Origin: Arenicola marina
Taxonomy: Eukaryota; Annelida; Polychaeta; Arenicolidae
Direction of reading: 5' to 3'
Assembly: GCA_964019135.1 (NCBI GenBank)
Contig: OZ025248.1
Span: 43,765,670-43,829,669, forward strand
Length of the DNA stretch: 64,000 nt
The translations under genes were made by a program, and so were the position numbers. The notes below the pieces were generated by a model, which did not search any database, was not told the origin of the DNA, and was given only the letters and a program-made list of their open reading frames with translations. Positions 11,936 through 23,490 of the stretch are shown here, piece by piece. Every line of letters starts with the position of its first letter. Position 1 is the first letter of the stretch.

Positions 11936-13918
11936 TATAGATGAAAGGTAGAGGCCTAGCTCTCTACCCGAGAGTGAGGTTGCAAATGCAGTCGTTTGAA
12001 ATTGAACATTACAGAACGGATTCATGATACCACTGTAGTACGCACTCTGTCAGCAGAGAGAGCTCGTTTCCTAACATCATTTCTGGCCGCTGTAGGGGGA
12101 AGGGGAATACCCTCTCTGAATCGCGAATCCCCAAGAATTGGAGAGAGCAATATCGAGTCTCAAAGTCAAGGACGTTTAAAGCTGAGCGCGAAATAAACAC
12201 ACACTTTAATGGTGATATCACAAATATCGAGGAATTCGCAGACTGTTATAACGGATCGCGGTAAATAGGCAAAGGGTCTTCGCGTTGAAGCAGGAATTGT
12301 GCGGAAAACTATCCCCAAAAATTGCCAATAGCTAATCGCGACTCTCCAAGAATATCCGGATACCAATCGCGGAGATCAGAAAAGGTACCCCCTCCCCCCT
12401 CCCTCATGTAACCGCCACATGTAACCTCGCGGTTGACCTAAACGGTGCTGGGGTCACGAATGTTTTAGAGTATTTGTTAGGTTGAATTTGGTATGTTCGA
12501 TGCATAATTTGAAAAATATAGACATTCCGTTGTCGAATGAATGCAATAACGCGGGGTCAAAGTTTAAAGCGCTTTACGCCTTTAACCACGACCGAACTCC
12601 AAAACATAATTCAAAAAGTAACATGACTTCTGATTAATCAAAATCAAATAAATTCGTCCAATAAGTTACCTGTAGCACAGAATATGCTAAATATTGGTGC
12701 ATTTGATGCTAAACTGCGAATATGTCTTCGATTAGATTCCTTTTAAATTTTCGCGTATCAAGCATAATTCTGATCGATGGTTAAATGTGACGTGGGGCAG
12801 AGTGACTATAGCGTAACCGGAATGCATGCCTTCTGACGCTATATCTTGTAGTACGGTCCCAAACAGATGGGCAAGATGCAACAAGTAGACCATCTGAAGC
12901 AAAACTCGTTGTTCCCTGTCTGGCACAAATCGGTGTCATCAGAAAGAGTTATATTTGTGAAATGGTACTTCAAAATGTTCCAAATTGCCAAATTGTCATA
13001 AAAAAATGGTCGTAACAAAATGGTCCTAATATAGTTCTATTTTTCAGATGTTAAAACACCAAAACATACAATCAACTATCTCAAGGTTAGGCCACACATA
13101 ATGGATAACCAACTGAATGAGAAATACATATTTGTAAACGTTCCGTCAAGACCTTTATAATCCGACTTATCCTACTTGAATAACATGTAAACCCATTGTT
13201 ATGCCCCTTATTAGCTATACATTGAAGAATATATACATAATTGAATGAAGGGCACCGGTTGAGGTACCTTCATGTGCTCGCTACCGAGCCTTACTTAGAC
13301 CATTGTCACAAGATGTCATACTTTTGAATTAGCCTTTATTGGTCTTAATTGCAGATACTTATTACCATATGTATAACAATGATGACGTCTAAACGCATCG
13401 TCTCCGTGAAAAGAAAGCCAAGGATATTTATCGTGATTACACATTAGGCATCTTTCATTAAAGTTACTCAAACGGCATGTGTCTCATCTTTTAAAGATGT
13501 CACTTAATAAATAACCAACTGAATGTGAATTATATATTGTGCAACGTTCCTTCAAGACCTTTATACACCGACTTATCCCACTTGACTAACATGTAAACCC
13601 TTTATGGCACCCTTTATTAACATTGAAGTACATGTATACACTGAATAAGTGATGCCTGATGAGCCACTGGTTGAGGCAGCTTCTGGTACATCTCGTTAAC
13701 ATTAGGCATCTTTCATCAAAGCTTTTTATAAGTGGCAAAAAGCCACAACAAGGCCAAATGTGTGATAAGAACATGTAAGTTCTTATACATTGGTGTATTT
13801 TTGGAATAAGGACTTCCATAAATGATTTACGCCTCAAAGATTTTAAAGGCAAAAAATAATAAAAACTATATGAACAGCTATGGTACTTTCTTTCCAAGAG
13901 CTTTCAACCCAGCAAGCC

Positions 13919-14070
13919 GCCACATGACGTCAGTCTACCGGAAGGGCCTTCTCCACCTGGCAAGCATGAATATGACGTCAATCTATCGGAAGAATTTTCC
14001 CTCGGCAAGCAGCCCTATGACGTCACTCTGCCGGAAGGACCATTCTCCACCCGGCAAGCAGCCAATCGTG
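13919..14070. repeat. CRE-bearing minisatellite at the IDS stop codon (A)
   Basis: Roughly 47-50 bp units, each with TGACGTCA, then CTACCGGAAGG and a CCACCTGGCAAGCA stretch. About three and a half units cover the last IDS codons and the sequence just beyond. The IDS stop TGA (complement of 14023-14025) is itself the first triplet of a TGACGTCAT motif on the minus strand. Present in blocks B and C too. Confidence 0.75.
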
Positions 14071-15528
14071 CAGCTTGGCTCTCGTTTCTCTGTAGGATAC
14101 ATCATCAGCCGCGTTGTAATTCTCCTCGGGGTCTGTCACGTGATCGTAAAGCTCCACGCCTACCAACTTCGACCAATCGGCGATCCATGTATGACTATCA
14201 AATTCGACCCACTCCGTGTATCTGTACTCATCGGTACGCATGCTGTAACCCATCGCGCCGCCACGGGGGTACTGTGAAAACACCCTTCCTTTGAAAGACT
14301 TATTCGGGTGCTGTATCAAAGGAAGTAAACTACTTCCTTCCCGACAAAGTTCTACTTCGGTAGCGTCAATCTTAGGACAGAGCGGGAGTTTCGGCAGTCC
14401 GGCGGCTTCTACCAAAGTCGGAAAAACGTCGACAAACTCCGTCAGCTGCTCCGTGGTTACTCCTTCGTCCGTCAAGCCTGGAACATGAATCATCAATGGC
14501 GTATGCGTAGCCACCTCGAAGTTGGTATGTTTGGTCCACTCACCGTGTTCTCCGAGCTGCCAGCCGTGATCGCCCATGAACGAGACTATCGTGTTTTCGC
14601 GGAGACCTAGAGTCTCTAGCTCATCCAGGACTTTACCGACGAGAGAGTCGATGAAGGACACTGAGCTGTAGTAAGCCCGGCGGAGGACACGGACCGTGTC
14701 GGCCGGAAGCGTCGTGTTAATTTCGCCTGTCGACAGCGGACCAATGTCATCATGGCTCCGGAGATCGCCGAAATGAGACCAAGCGATGTCTGGCATGTTC
14801 ACGGGCGCGTATGGATTATCCGGAAGGCTGATGGTGTCTTCGGGATAATACTCTAAAAACTCCTCGGGAAACATAAACGGGAGATGGGGTTTATGGAACC
14901 CGACAGCCATGAAGAAAGGTGTCTCCTCTGAGTTCTTTGCCAAGCGGCGGAGTGTGCTGATTGCGTGGTGTGCTGTCTGCTCATCCGGAAGTGGCAATGC
15001 CTGTCGCTCAGACTTTGTGACCGCTGTCCAACTATTCGAGGAACGCCAGTCATCCTTATTGGGCGGTGTGTAATATGGTTCCGACCAGGATATATGATCA
15101 TTCTCATCAGACGCGGAGCCCGTGTGGAATATCTTACCCATGCCGACACTGTGGTAGCCCTGCTGCATGAAGTACTGCGGGATGGTCGTGTAGTTACCGC
15201 CCACATCCCGGAAGTAGCTGTGCAGGTCGTACACGTGAGTTGTATCCGGACGGCGGCCGGTCAGCAGCGAGGTCCGACTGGGAGAGCAGACGGCTTGCTG
15301 GACGTAGGCCCGCTTTAGAAGCAGACTACGCGAGGCCAGCTCGTCCAGGTTGGGTGTGACCATCTCGGGGTGGAGCCAGGATGGGGAGCCGCTGCCAGTG
15401 TATGACGACAGTTCCGGGCGCAGGTCATCGGCCATAATGAAGAGGACATTCAGCTTGATGTCTTTGTTGGCAATGGTGCACGGTAGCGTTAACACTACCG
15501 GGATGAGAAGGAGCTCATAAAGACTCAT
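14023..15528 (-). CDS. iduronate-2-sulfatase-like, intact copy A
   Basis: 501 residues in one uninterrupted exon. Members of this family (human IDS is 550 residues) remove the 2-O-sulfate of iduronate in heparan and dermatan sulfate in lysosomes. Residues 1-20 form a signal peptide. Metal ligands are Asp34-Asp35 (A-D-D-L-R-P) and Asp320-His321 (G-D-H-G-W). The formylglycine site is Cys81 in C-S-P-S-R, followed by T-G-R-R. Lys132, His135, His212 and Lys333 match other active-site positions and spacing of human IDS. The vertebrate gene has many introns, so a single exon suggests a retrocopy origin, later duplicated with its flanks. Blocks B, C and D carry relatives. Start Met chosen because it precedes the signal peptide. 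Confidence 0.93.
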   Translation of the reverse strand: MSLYELLLIPVVLTLPCTIANKDIKLNVLFIMADDLRPELSSYTGSGSPSWLHPEMVTPNLDELASRSLLLKRAYVQQAVCSPSRTSLLTGRRPDTTHVYDLHSYFRDVGGNYTTIPQYFMQQGYHSVGMGKIFHTGSASDENDHISWSEPYYTPPNKDDWRSSNSWTAVTKSERQALPLPDEQTAHHAISTLRRLAKNSEETPFFMAVGFHKPHLPFMFPEEFLEYYPEDTISLPDNPYAPVNMPDIAWSHFGDLRSHDDIGPLSTGEINTTLPADTVRVLRRAYYSSVSFIDSLVGKVLDELETLGLRENTIVSFMGDHGWQLGEHGEWTKHTNFEVATHTPLMIHVPGLTDEGVTTEQLTEFVDVFPTLVEAAGLPKLPLCPKIDATEVELCREGSSLLPLIQHPNKSFKGRVFSQYPRGGAMGYSMRTDEYRYTEWVEFDSHTWIADWSKLVGVELYDHVTDPEENYNAADDVSYRETRAKLHDWLLAGWRMVLPAE

Positions 15529-15617
15529 GCTGGGTTAGTTTCTTCCGCCAGTGGAATCAGACCTTCAGTAATATCGCACTGTGTGAATCTGTTTCCTTCC
15601 ATCAGTGGTTGTCTGCT

Positions 15618-15800
15618 ATGGGGCGGCACGGAGCTATATGTATAGTATGTGTGGTACAAGGAACAATTAGAAATATCGACATCAGTCAATAAAACAAAAC
15701 AATGTCAAATGTGCTTATCGCGCTTCAATGTTGACATTTAGCGATAACATGGTCGATCACTAGCAATTAAAGGGAACGATTAATGAGACGAACCACCATG
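15618..15800 (-). promoter_or_regulatory. IDS upstream region, promoter candidate (A)
   Basis: Lies about 90-270 bp upstream of the IDS start. It contains a TATA-like CTATACATATAG on the minus strand (15634-15645) and a conserved stretch around ATTGACATTTAGCGATAACA. Similar sequence sits upstream of every IDS copy (51238, 58199, 63220) and once without a gene (52018). Confidence 0.5.
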
Positions 15801-16000
15801 TGCGTCATTTTGTTATGGTGATGCATTCGCCAGCTGATATATTTACATTTTGTGGTCGGCCGCTAACCGCCCTAGAATCCCTCTCTGTGTATTACTGGTG
15901 GAGAAACACAGTAATGATCAAGGACACCTCTCACGGCCACGCTGTTGACGGTTTACAACGGAACACCGAATGAAAGCACAATTTAGCGGCAGCATTTCAC

Positions 16001-17338
16001 CAAGGACCTTACTATTATAAGACGTCAAACTCAGCGGGCCCAATGGTTATCGCGCGACTGCAGCGCCGCCAAGCGGATGGAGTTGGATGCCCGCTGTCAA
16101 AACAATGTCGGGTGAACCGACTGGCTGCTGCTATTGTTCAGCGTTTTGGCTGCAGCAACAAATGAAAACAGCAACCCGAACTATCATTTTTTGGTTTCAT
16201 AGAGAACAAGCAAAGGTAACTTTGACTCTGAATAAACATTTATGGCGTTAATCCCGAAATATATGAAATTAATTATGAGCGATAATTGATGATAATTTGG
16301 AGTTGCTGGGGAAGCGGCTAGCCTGAAAGTTCAGACTTTACAGTCTTGACACTTGTTCTTGGGACACAAGAACAAGTGTCTTCATAGGCCTAGAGGTCTT
16401 TGCATTGCATGCATGAATAGTATTGGTGCATATTCATATCCAATAACAGCGATAGTCAGGTAGAAATTAATAACTATATTATAAGCTTAATAATGATAAT
16501 TATAATATCAATTTATCAGCCCTATCATCATCCAGCAGCGTCAGAACTACAGTCCCGCTTATGAACTTTGTTACGTAATATAAATTTCACATCGTCACTG
16601 CATGAGTAATTATATTCTTACATTTTTCTGTGCCGCTGAAGTTCGCTGGGACCCCCCCCCCCCTCCCACTGCTCCCAACAGAGTATTAATTATTTTTACC
16701 TAATACAGTACGTCAGTACTTCCATTTCGTCCAGGTGTAATTAATCTTACGGCAAGTTGTTTTCTCTTTACCAAGAAAGGATGCTTAAACAGATCAGACC
16801 CGCGAGAATCGTATGGCACAAGCAACTCCCCCCCCCCGGCCCCCACCCCGCCCTCCCACCACCTCTAACCGCACCAAAAGTAGAGTCCCAGTTATTATTG
16901 GGACCGAATATATGTCTAAATACTTCCAAATGGTCCTAAGCTAATTAATCACTAAGGCAAGTTGTTTGGTCTTCATACCGATATTGCTTGCTTAATCACA
17001 TAGGAGCTCTCGCGCGACAGTGGCGTACCCCGCCCCCCCCCCCCACCCCTCCTCTGACGGCGTCAAAAGTTGTCCCAGCTATTAATTTCTACCTATTATA
17101 TATCTGAATACTGCCAAATAGTCCTGGGGTATTATATTGGACGGCAAATGTTCTGTCTTTATCGAAAAAGCTTGCGTAAACCGATCGCATCCGCGAGAAT
17201 GGCACCGCGCACAGCCAAACTGGGCGATTCTTTTTCCCTCGCCAACTCCATCCGCATGGCATCGCCACTGTCGCTCGCATACCGGAAGTTGCCATTGGGC
17301 TGTACTGCGTGTGGTGTCTTATCATAGTAAGGTCTTTG
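16001..17338. mobile_element. 1.34-kb DNA transposon inserted in block A
   Basis: Blocks C and D read straight through this point (GCATTTCACTT near 58580 and 63820), which gives the empty site. The ends are inverted repeats: CAAGGACCTTACTATTATAA on the left against TTATCATAGTAAGGTCTTTG on the right. The flanks ATTTCAC (15994-16000) and ATATCAC (17339-17345) are a 7-bp target duplication with one mismatch. The interior has three degenerate units of about 200 bp, starting GGCAAGTTGTTTT (about 16752), GGCAAGTTGTTTG (about 16961) and GGCAAATGTTCTG (about 17142), each with a C-run. No transposase is present, so it is non-autonomous. Confidence 0.75.
16348..16380. repeat. perfect 14-bp hairpin
   Basis: GACACTTGTTCTTG (16348-16361), a 5-base loop GGACA, then the exact complement at 16367-16380. 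It sits inside the inserted element at 16001-17338. Confidence 0.85.
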
Positions 17339-17975
17339 ATATCACTTGGCATCAGAACACTTACAACTTGTTTGACAGTGAAGCTGTCCTACGCACTTGG
17401 TTACGCTTAACCGCCCTCGCGCTTTACTACAATCTACCAGGCGTTGTGCGGCAAAACCGCACGAAACAAGAGGAGGCTCTAATGGGGGAGTTTGCATTTG
17501 AATCGCTATACGCCATTCGTGTAAAGGCCTTACTTGAAATTCGTCTTTGAAAGATGCCTCTGTAGAGAGTTCTGTCAATCGTTTCATCGCGTTCCCCAGT
17601 CAACTCGGTGAAAACCCTCAGAAGTACTTCCACATGTTTGCCGTTGTCAATACTTACTTGACCCCGTACATACATCAGGAAAATGCTTTTTCTTGTCCCG
17701 CTGTGGTACTTTCTTCTTCATTGGCATCTCAACTAGCGTATTAAATTATCATTAACTGATAATCCAATGTAGTTTACGAAATATACTAACTTAACTGTAT
17801 GAGAATACAGACACTGTAAAAATTCATGCGAAAATGAACGCTCCCCATCCACACAGCAAATACTACCTTCAATTAAATGTTATTGCTCGTTCAACTTTGT
17901 TGACATCAATCAATATGTCGCATATTATTCATGTTGCTAATCTTGTTCATGTTGCTAATCTTGTGAGATTGCTAT

Positions 17976-18410
17976 ATGTCCTTGACCCTTCTAAACTTCA
18001 ATGCACTTTCAACAGCAGTCTCGACAAAAATGTGGAGCAGTTATTTTTCCACTGCCTTCGGGTCAGAATTGACAAAGAAGAATCGACAACAACACACGTT
18101 TATGCACGGGCTCTCGCAGGAGACCAAAACATTCGTTTTCGGCCACCTTGAGACCGACTTCTGGGAAATCCTAAGGACTGCAATATTACGCGAAACTATG
18201 CATCGTCCATTGCTTTCCAGAATATTTCAGCAATGGAATGCATTGCCGGTATGCATTCAGTGCTCTCAGCGAGCATGGCCTTTGGAGTCCTGCATTGGGA
18301 TAATCGATGTCCTGGTTCATGTCATCTATGAGGCAACTACTGACGCTACATTGGCTGATGACGACGCCACCGATGTAACGACTATTGACATGGCTGCAGA
18401 CGATATATGA
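17976..18410 (+). CDS. conserved open frame, unknown protein (A)
   Basis: 144 codons, matched by 145 codons in block C (59204-59641) with about 10 percent amino-acid difference. One in-frame codon is added near the C-terminus, and there is no frameshift. Recognisable stretches are L-S-Q-E-T-K-T-F-V-F-G-H-L-E, then F-W-E-I-L and L-L-S-R-I-F-Q-Q-W-N-A-L-P; the tail is Asp/Thr-rich. No known domain was recognised. Retention of the frame is the only support. The many amino-acid changes argue against strong constraint, and the true exon start is uncertain. Confidence 0.35.
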   Translation: MSLTLLNFNALSTAVSTKMWSSYFSTAFGSELTKKNRQQHTFMHGLSQETKTFVFGHLETDFWEILRTAILRETMHRPLLSRIFQQWNALPVCIQCSQRAWPLESCIGIIDVLVHVIYEATTDATLADDDATDVTTIDMAADDI

Positions 18411-19114
18411 TGACGAACGCCGAGGAGAACGACTGTGACTCTTCTATTGGTGCATGATGATGAATATAATGATGTCCATAACGAACAGAACGATAAGCAT
18501 TGTGTCATACGAGGGAGTATTATTATGTTAATATTGGTGAAACTGATCACAGACTCCCCGCCACCAGTACATAGTCCGAAACGTGAAAATACTAGAGACG
18601 CGAGCGGTCGGTGTGTCAGCACGCGTTGTTTAATTAGTCCTGTCGAGTGCATGCAATTTTAATCTGTCCCTCTCGACGAAAGATTCCAGCAACCATTGTA
18701 CTTCATTATTACATAATTTCTCCCAGTTTGTTAAATATATGGCATGGCATGCCCTTAACGAATCCTCTCGATGGCTGTATTGATGTGCCGCCATTTGCTA
18801 AAACAACGACTCCTTCATGTATTTGGATGATGATGACCATGCCACGCCGACTCATTTGTATACGACTTTTTATTTATTTAGTCATTTTCGAATCCTTCGT
18901 TTTATGCCCCGTAGCCAGAATACAGTTAACAGCAATGTGTATTTGTCGCTTCGCTTGTACCGCTGACAATTTGATGGAACGCAGAGTAGTTTTGTCTCCC
19001 CGCTTGTATCGTGGACAAGTTTATCGAGCACAAATTGAAAAGGGCAGACTCCTAAAGCTAAACGTTTTGTGCTTCAAAAAAGTAGAATCTCTTAACAGAC
19101 AAATAACCAGTCAG
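18411..19114. other. block A distal flank
   Basis: Sequence also found in block C (59642-60364). A frame of 158 codons (18647-19123) is only partly kept in block C, so it is not called as a gene. Confidence 0.4.
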
Positions 19115-19300
19115 TTAAAGTGATAGTTTTTGCAACGTTAAAATGTATTTATTGCGCGTTGTCGATTATAGATTATTTTGTACGTTCGAACTACATGTCT
19201 CAATGTTTTTTTAGTCCTATATTGTATATGAACCAATCGGGGACTAGCTCTTTCCGTTTCCAGTCAGAGTCAGAACAAGGTGAACGTTTCTATTTGTGTT
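19115..19300. repeat. block-end repeat, copy 1
   Basis: Begins near GTGATAGTTTTTGCAACG and includes ATGAACCAATCGGGGACTAG. It recurs at 24905-25085 and 60365-60570. Confidence 0.85.
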
Positions 19301-19304
19301 TTAT

Positions 19305-19570
19305 TTGAATAAATAAACAAATTTAAACCGGGAATAAATGATTTAAATCGGGAATAAATTAATTAAAACCGGGAAAGAATTATTTCAACCGAATTATTTC
19401 TACCGGCAATGAATTATTTCCACCTGTAATAAATTATTCCCACCGGAATACACTACTTAAACCGATAATAAATTATTTAAACTGGGAATAAATTCTTTCC
19501 AGTTGGTATAATTTATTTCCATCGGGGACAAATTATTTCCACAGGGAATTAATTATCCAAACCCGTTATT
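19305..19570. repeat. about 22-bp AT-rich minisatellite
   Basis: Roughly eleven degenerate units of AACCGGGAATAAATTATTT type, varying in length and in the CCGG core. Confidence 0.75.
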
Positions 19571-21000
19571 TAGTCATTCTCCTTTGTACGATACCCTCCC
19601 CATTTTCTTCTCATATCTCGATGATGACCAGCCGTCGGACTCAGTCTCTTGTTTGGTATGTTTTTTACGCTGGTTCCGTGACTATATCAGCATATGTTCC
19701 CCTAGGCCAGTGCAGTGTCCAAACGCTTAACACATTGTCCAAACACTAAATATGTTTGACAGAATAGCAATAATTTGGTGGTCTTTCTTTATCTGTGCTG
19801 GACTTATATATGCTGAGGCTATTGTTCTATGAGGCTATGACCTGGTTTTACATCTTGCCAGTTCATTTGCCTGAGTCAGATTGCTGAATAATAATATGGA
19901 TAGATGCTACCTAAATTGCGAGCGTAAATATATTAATTCAGCTATTCCATGGAGATACATCTAGATTAATGCTCAAAATAAATCCCACTTCGGCTTGCCA
20001 TAATGTATATCTTTGGCGGAATGACGTATATACCATGCATGTGTAAGTTTTCCCGTTGTGACCGTCTGTCTGTAATCAATCATTTGTTTAGAATATGTAG
20101 AATCACATAAAGAGAAAGATAGCAATAACTAATTAATTAGTTTTGTACCTGAATAATTCGTTACTTAACTGGATGTTTTACAGTTAAAAAATATTTTAAG
20201 AAAAAAAAGAGAGAAACAACATAATAGAATAAATAGAAATAGAATAAAAAAAAAAAAATCAAATATCTATGATGCCATCGGTTCCTAAGTTCATAACGAT
20301 ACGCAGACATACTGTTCGATAAAAAAAGTCAATTGCGATAGTTTGACCCCTGACCGGAAACAGACGATTATCTGCCGTTCGTCGTAGTAAAACGGAATAA
20401 ATGACCTACAATAACCTACCACTATTATATGTAGCTATATGCATAGATTACTTTACATGTTAAAAATGTTTAGTATGTATATCTGTAATTCATATGAAAG
20501 CATAAATGCTTCAGTATCCGTGGTCCAGGAAGTGTGCTGATCCTCAAAATGGTGTCTTATTCTTGATGCTTATCATTTTGAGATACTGAAACTGCATGTT
20601 TGTAACATGTAAAACTTCAATTTTATTGACTTTTCGATTAAAATTATCCTTCTTTGTCAACAAGGGAATGCTGACCATACAAATTACGGCCAGTCTTCAA
20701 ACATGTTAAAAGCATGACATTTGAAGAGCAGTTGTCGATTTTAGGGGAACAAAATCTCAGTATTTGCCTAATTTTTGGTCGGCAGGGACTGGGACTGCAG
20801 GAGGGGTGGGTCAGGAGAGACTGTAGACACACGTGGGAGGACAGCGGCTGTCAGAGAGGGGTCGAAAAGGGGGGAAGGGGTGAATATACGCAAGGTTTTC
20901 TGTGGCCTCATCAACTGATGTTCGGGTGAACGGGTATTCTACCTGAGAGATTACCTTTATCTATTACCAGGCCTGCATCATAGCAGCATGTGTGCCGTTA
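19571..21000. other. intergenic, AT-rich
   Basis: Poly-A stretches at 20190-20260. A C-run-free G-rich patch near 20790-20880. No gene is supported. Confidence 0.5.
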
Positions 21001-23490
21001 GACCCTGTGCCCTTAGAGACAGGCCTGGTAAGAGAGAGAGAGCATGGCGCACAAATACACTGTGACCTTAGGGACAGGCCTGGTAAGGCGAGAGAGAGCA
21101 TGGGGCACAAAGACACTGTGACCTTAGAGACAGGCCTGGTAAGGCGAGAGAGAGCATGGGGCACAAAGACCCTGTAACCTTAGGGACAGGCCTGGTAAGG
21201 CGAGAGAGAGCATGGCGCACAAAAACCCTGTGACCTTAGGGACAGGTCTGGTAAGGCGAGAGAGAGCATGGGGCACAAGGACCCTGTGACCTTAGGGACA
21301 GGTCTGGTAAGGCGAGAGAGAGCATGGGGCACAAAGACCCTGTAACCTTAAGGACAGGCCTGGTAAGGCGAGAGAGAGTATGGGGCACAAAGACCCTGTG
21401 ACCTTAGGGACAGGCCTGGTAAGGCGAGAGAGAGCATGGCGCACAAAGACCCTGTAACCTTAGGGACAGGCCTGGTAAGGCGAGAGAGAGCATGGCGCAC
21501 AAAGACCCTGTGACCTTAGGGACAGGTCTGGTAAGGCGAGAGAGAGCATGGGGCACAAAGACCCTGTAACCTTAGGGACAGGCCTGGTAAGGCGAGAGAG
21601 AGCATGGCGCACAAAGACCCTGTGACCTTAGGGACAGGTCTGGTAAGGCGAGAGAGAGCATGGGGCACAAAGACCCTGTAACCTTAGGGACAGGCCTGGT
21701 AAGGCGAGAGAGAGCATGGCGCACAAAGACCCTGTGACCTTAGAGACAGGCCTGGTAAGGCGAGAGAGAGCATGGGGCACAAAGACCCTGTAACCTTAGG
21801 GACAGGCCTGGTAAATCGAGAGAGAGCATGGGGCACAAAGACCATGTAACCTTAAGGACAGGCCTGGTAAGGCGAGAGAGAGTATGGGGCACAAAGACCC
21901 TGTGACCTTAGGGACAGGCCTGGTAAGGCGAGAGAGAGCATGGCGCACAAAGACCCTGTAACCTTAGGGACAGGCCTGGTAAGACGAGAGAGAGCATGGC
22001 GCACAAAGACCCTGTAACCTTAGGGACAGGCCTGGTAAGGCGAGAGAGAGCATGGCGCACAAAGCCACTGTGACCTTAGGGACAGGCCTGGTAAGGCGAG
22101 AGAGAGCATGGGCACAAAGACCCTGTAACCTTAGGGACAGGCCTGGTAAGGCGAGAGAGAGCATGGGGCACAAAGACCCTGTAACTTTAGGGACAGGCCT
22201 GGTAAGGCGAGAGAGAGTATGGGGCACAAAGACCCTGTGACCTTAGAGACAGGCCTGGTAAGGCGCGAGAGAGTATGGGGCACAAAGACCCTGTGACCTT
22301 AGAGACAGGCCTGGTAAGGCGAGAGAGAGCATGGGGCACAAAGACCCTGTGACCTTAGGGACAGGCCTGGTAAGGCGAGAGAGAGCATGGCGCAGAAAGA
22401 TCCTGTACCTTAGGGACAGGCCTGGTAAGGCGAGAGAGAGTATGGGGCACAAAGACCCTGTGACCTTAGAGACAGGCCTGGTAAGGCGAGAGAGAGCATG
22501 GCGCACAAAGACCCTGTGACCTTAGAGACAGGCCTGGTAAGGCGAGAGAAAGCATGGCGCACAAAGACCCTGTGACCTTAGGGACAGGCCTGGTAAGGCG
22601 AGAGAGAGCTTGGCGCACAAAGACCCTGTGACCTTAAAGACAGGTGTGGTAAGGCGAGAGAGAGCATGGGGCACAAAGACCCTGTAACCTTAAGGACAGG
22701 CCTGGTAAGGCGAGAGAGAGTATGGGGCACAAAGACCCTGTGACCTTAGGGACAGGCCTGGTAAGGCGAGAGAGAGCATGGCGCACAAAGACCCTGTAAC
22801 CTTAGGGACAGGCCTGGTAAGACGAGAGAGAGCATGGCGCAGAAAGACCCTGTAACCTTAGGGACAGGCCTGGTAAGGCGAGAGAGAGCATGGCGCACAA
22901 AGCCACTGTGACCTTAGGGACAGGCCTGGTAAGGCGAGAGAGAGCATGGGCACAAAGACCCTGTAACCTTAGGGGCAGGCCTGGTAAGGCGAGAGAGAGC
23001 ATGGGGCACAAAGACCCTGTAACTTTAGGGACAGGCCTGGTAAGGCGAGAGAGAGTATGGGGCACAAAGACCCTGTGATCTTAGAGACAGGCCTGGTAAG
23101 GCGCGAGAGAGTATGGGGCACAAAGACCCTGTGACCTTAGAGACAGGCCTGGTCAGACGAGAGAGAGCATGGGGCACAAAGACCCTGTGACCTTAGGGAC
23201 AGGCCTGGTAAGGCGAGAGAGAGCATGGCGCACAAAGACCCTGTGACCTTAGGGACAGGCCTGGTAAGGCGAGAGAGAGCTTGGCGCACAAAGACCCTGT
23301 GACCTTAAAGACAGGTCTGGTAAGGCGAGAGAGAGTATGGCGCACAAAGATCCTGTGACCTTTGGAACAGGCCTGGTTAGGCGAGAGAGAGCATGAGGCA
23401 CAGGTCTGGTAAGGCGAGAGAGAGCATGGCGCACAAAGACCCTGTGACCTTTGGGACAGGCCTGGTAAGGCGAGAGAGAGCATGGGGCAC
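21001..23490. repeat. 56-bp satellite, about 44 copies
   Basis: The unit contains GACAGGCCTGGTAAGGCGAG, AGAGAGCATGGGGCACAAAG and ACCCTGTGACCTTAGG. Variants include CATGGCGCAC, TAACC for TGACC, and GTATGG. Diagnostic variants recur exactly 838 bp apart (GGTAAGACGAG at 21978 and 22816; a one-base-short CATGGGCAC at 22107 and 22945; GGCGCGAGAG at 22261 region and 23099 region), so a higher-order block of 15 units was duplicated. The recurring 62 and 87 codon frames in this array are artefacts. Confidence 0.95.

Larger units (their letters stand above)
10715..19300. repeat. host duplication block A
   Basis: Parts of this interval recur in blocks B (46636-51480), C (55655-60600) and D (61540-64000), in the same order and orientation. 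Shared parts are the exon region at 10880-11590, G-rich tract, IDS 3' flank, IDS gene, IDS 5' flank, the frame at 17976-18410 and the end repeat at 19115-19300. It is the longest copy, carrying a 1.34-kb transposon at 16001-17338. The 12.0-13.9 kb part has its own internal duplication: 13085-13260 resembles 13495-13700 (CATGTAAACCC, CTTATTA, CACCGGTTGAGG / CACTGGTTGAGG). Confidence 0.85.

Noticed and set aside
11744..12025. Gly- or Pro-rich frames near 11744-12025 and 47286-47568
   Set aside because: Products of the G-rich repeat, present on both strands.
14965..15318. Plus-strand frames of up to 117 codons opposite the sulfatase genes (also 49927, 50601, 56874, 62806)
   Set aside because: Antisense shadows of the sulfatase reading frame; they change or break between copies.
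17427..17717. Minus-strand mini-exons with GTAAGT-like donors (M-P-M-K-K-K...)
   Set aside because: The block C counterpart has mostly amino-acid-changing differences, and a frame-breaking deletion in the neighbouring candidate.
21001..23490. Possible CRISPR array (regular short repeats)
   Set aside because: Units are contiguous 56-mers without unique spacers, in an animal genome.
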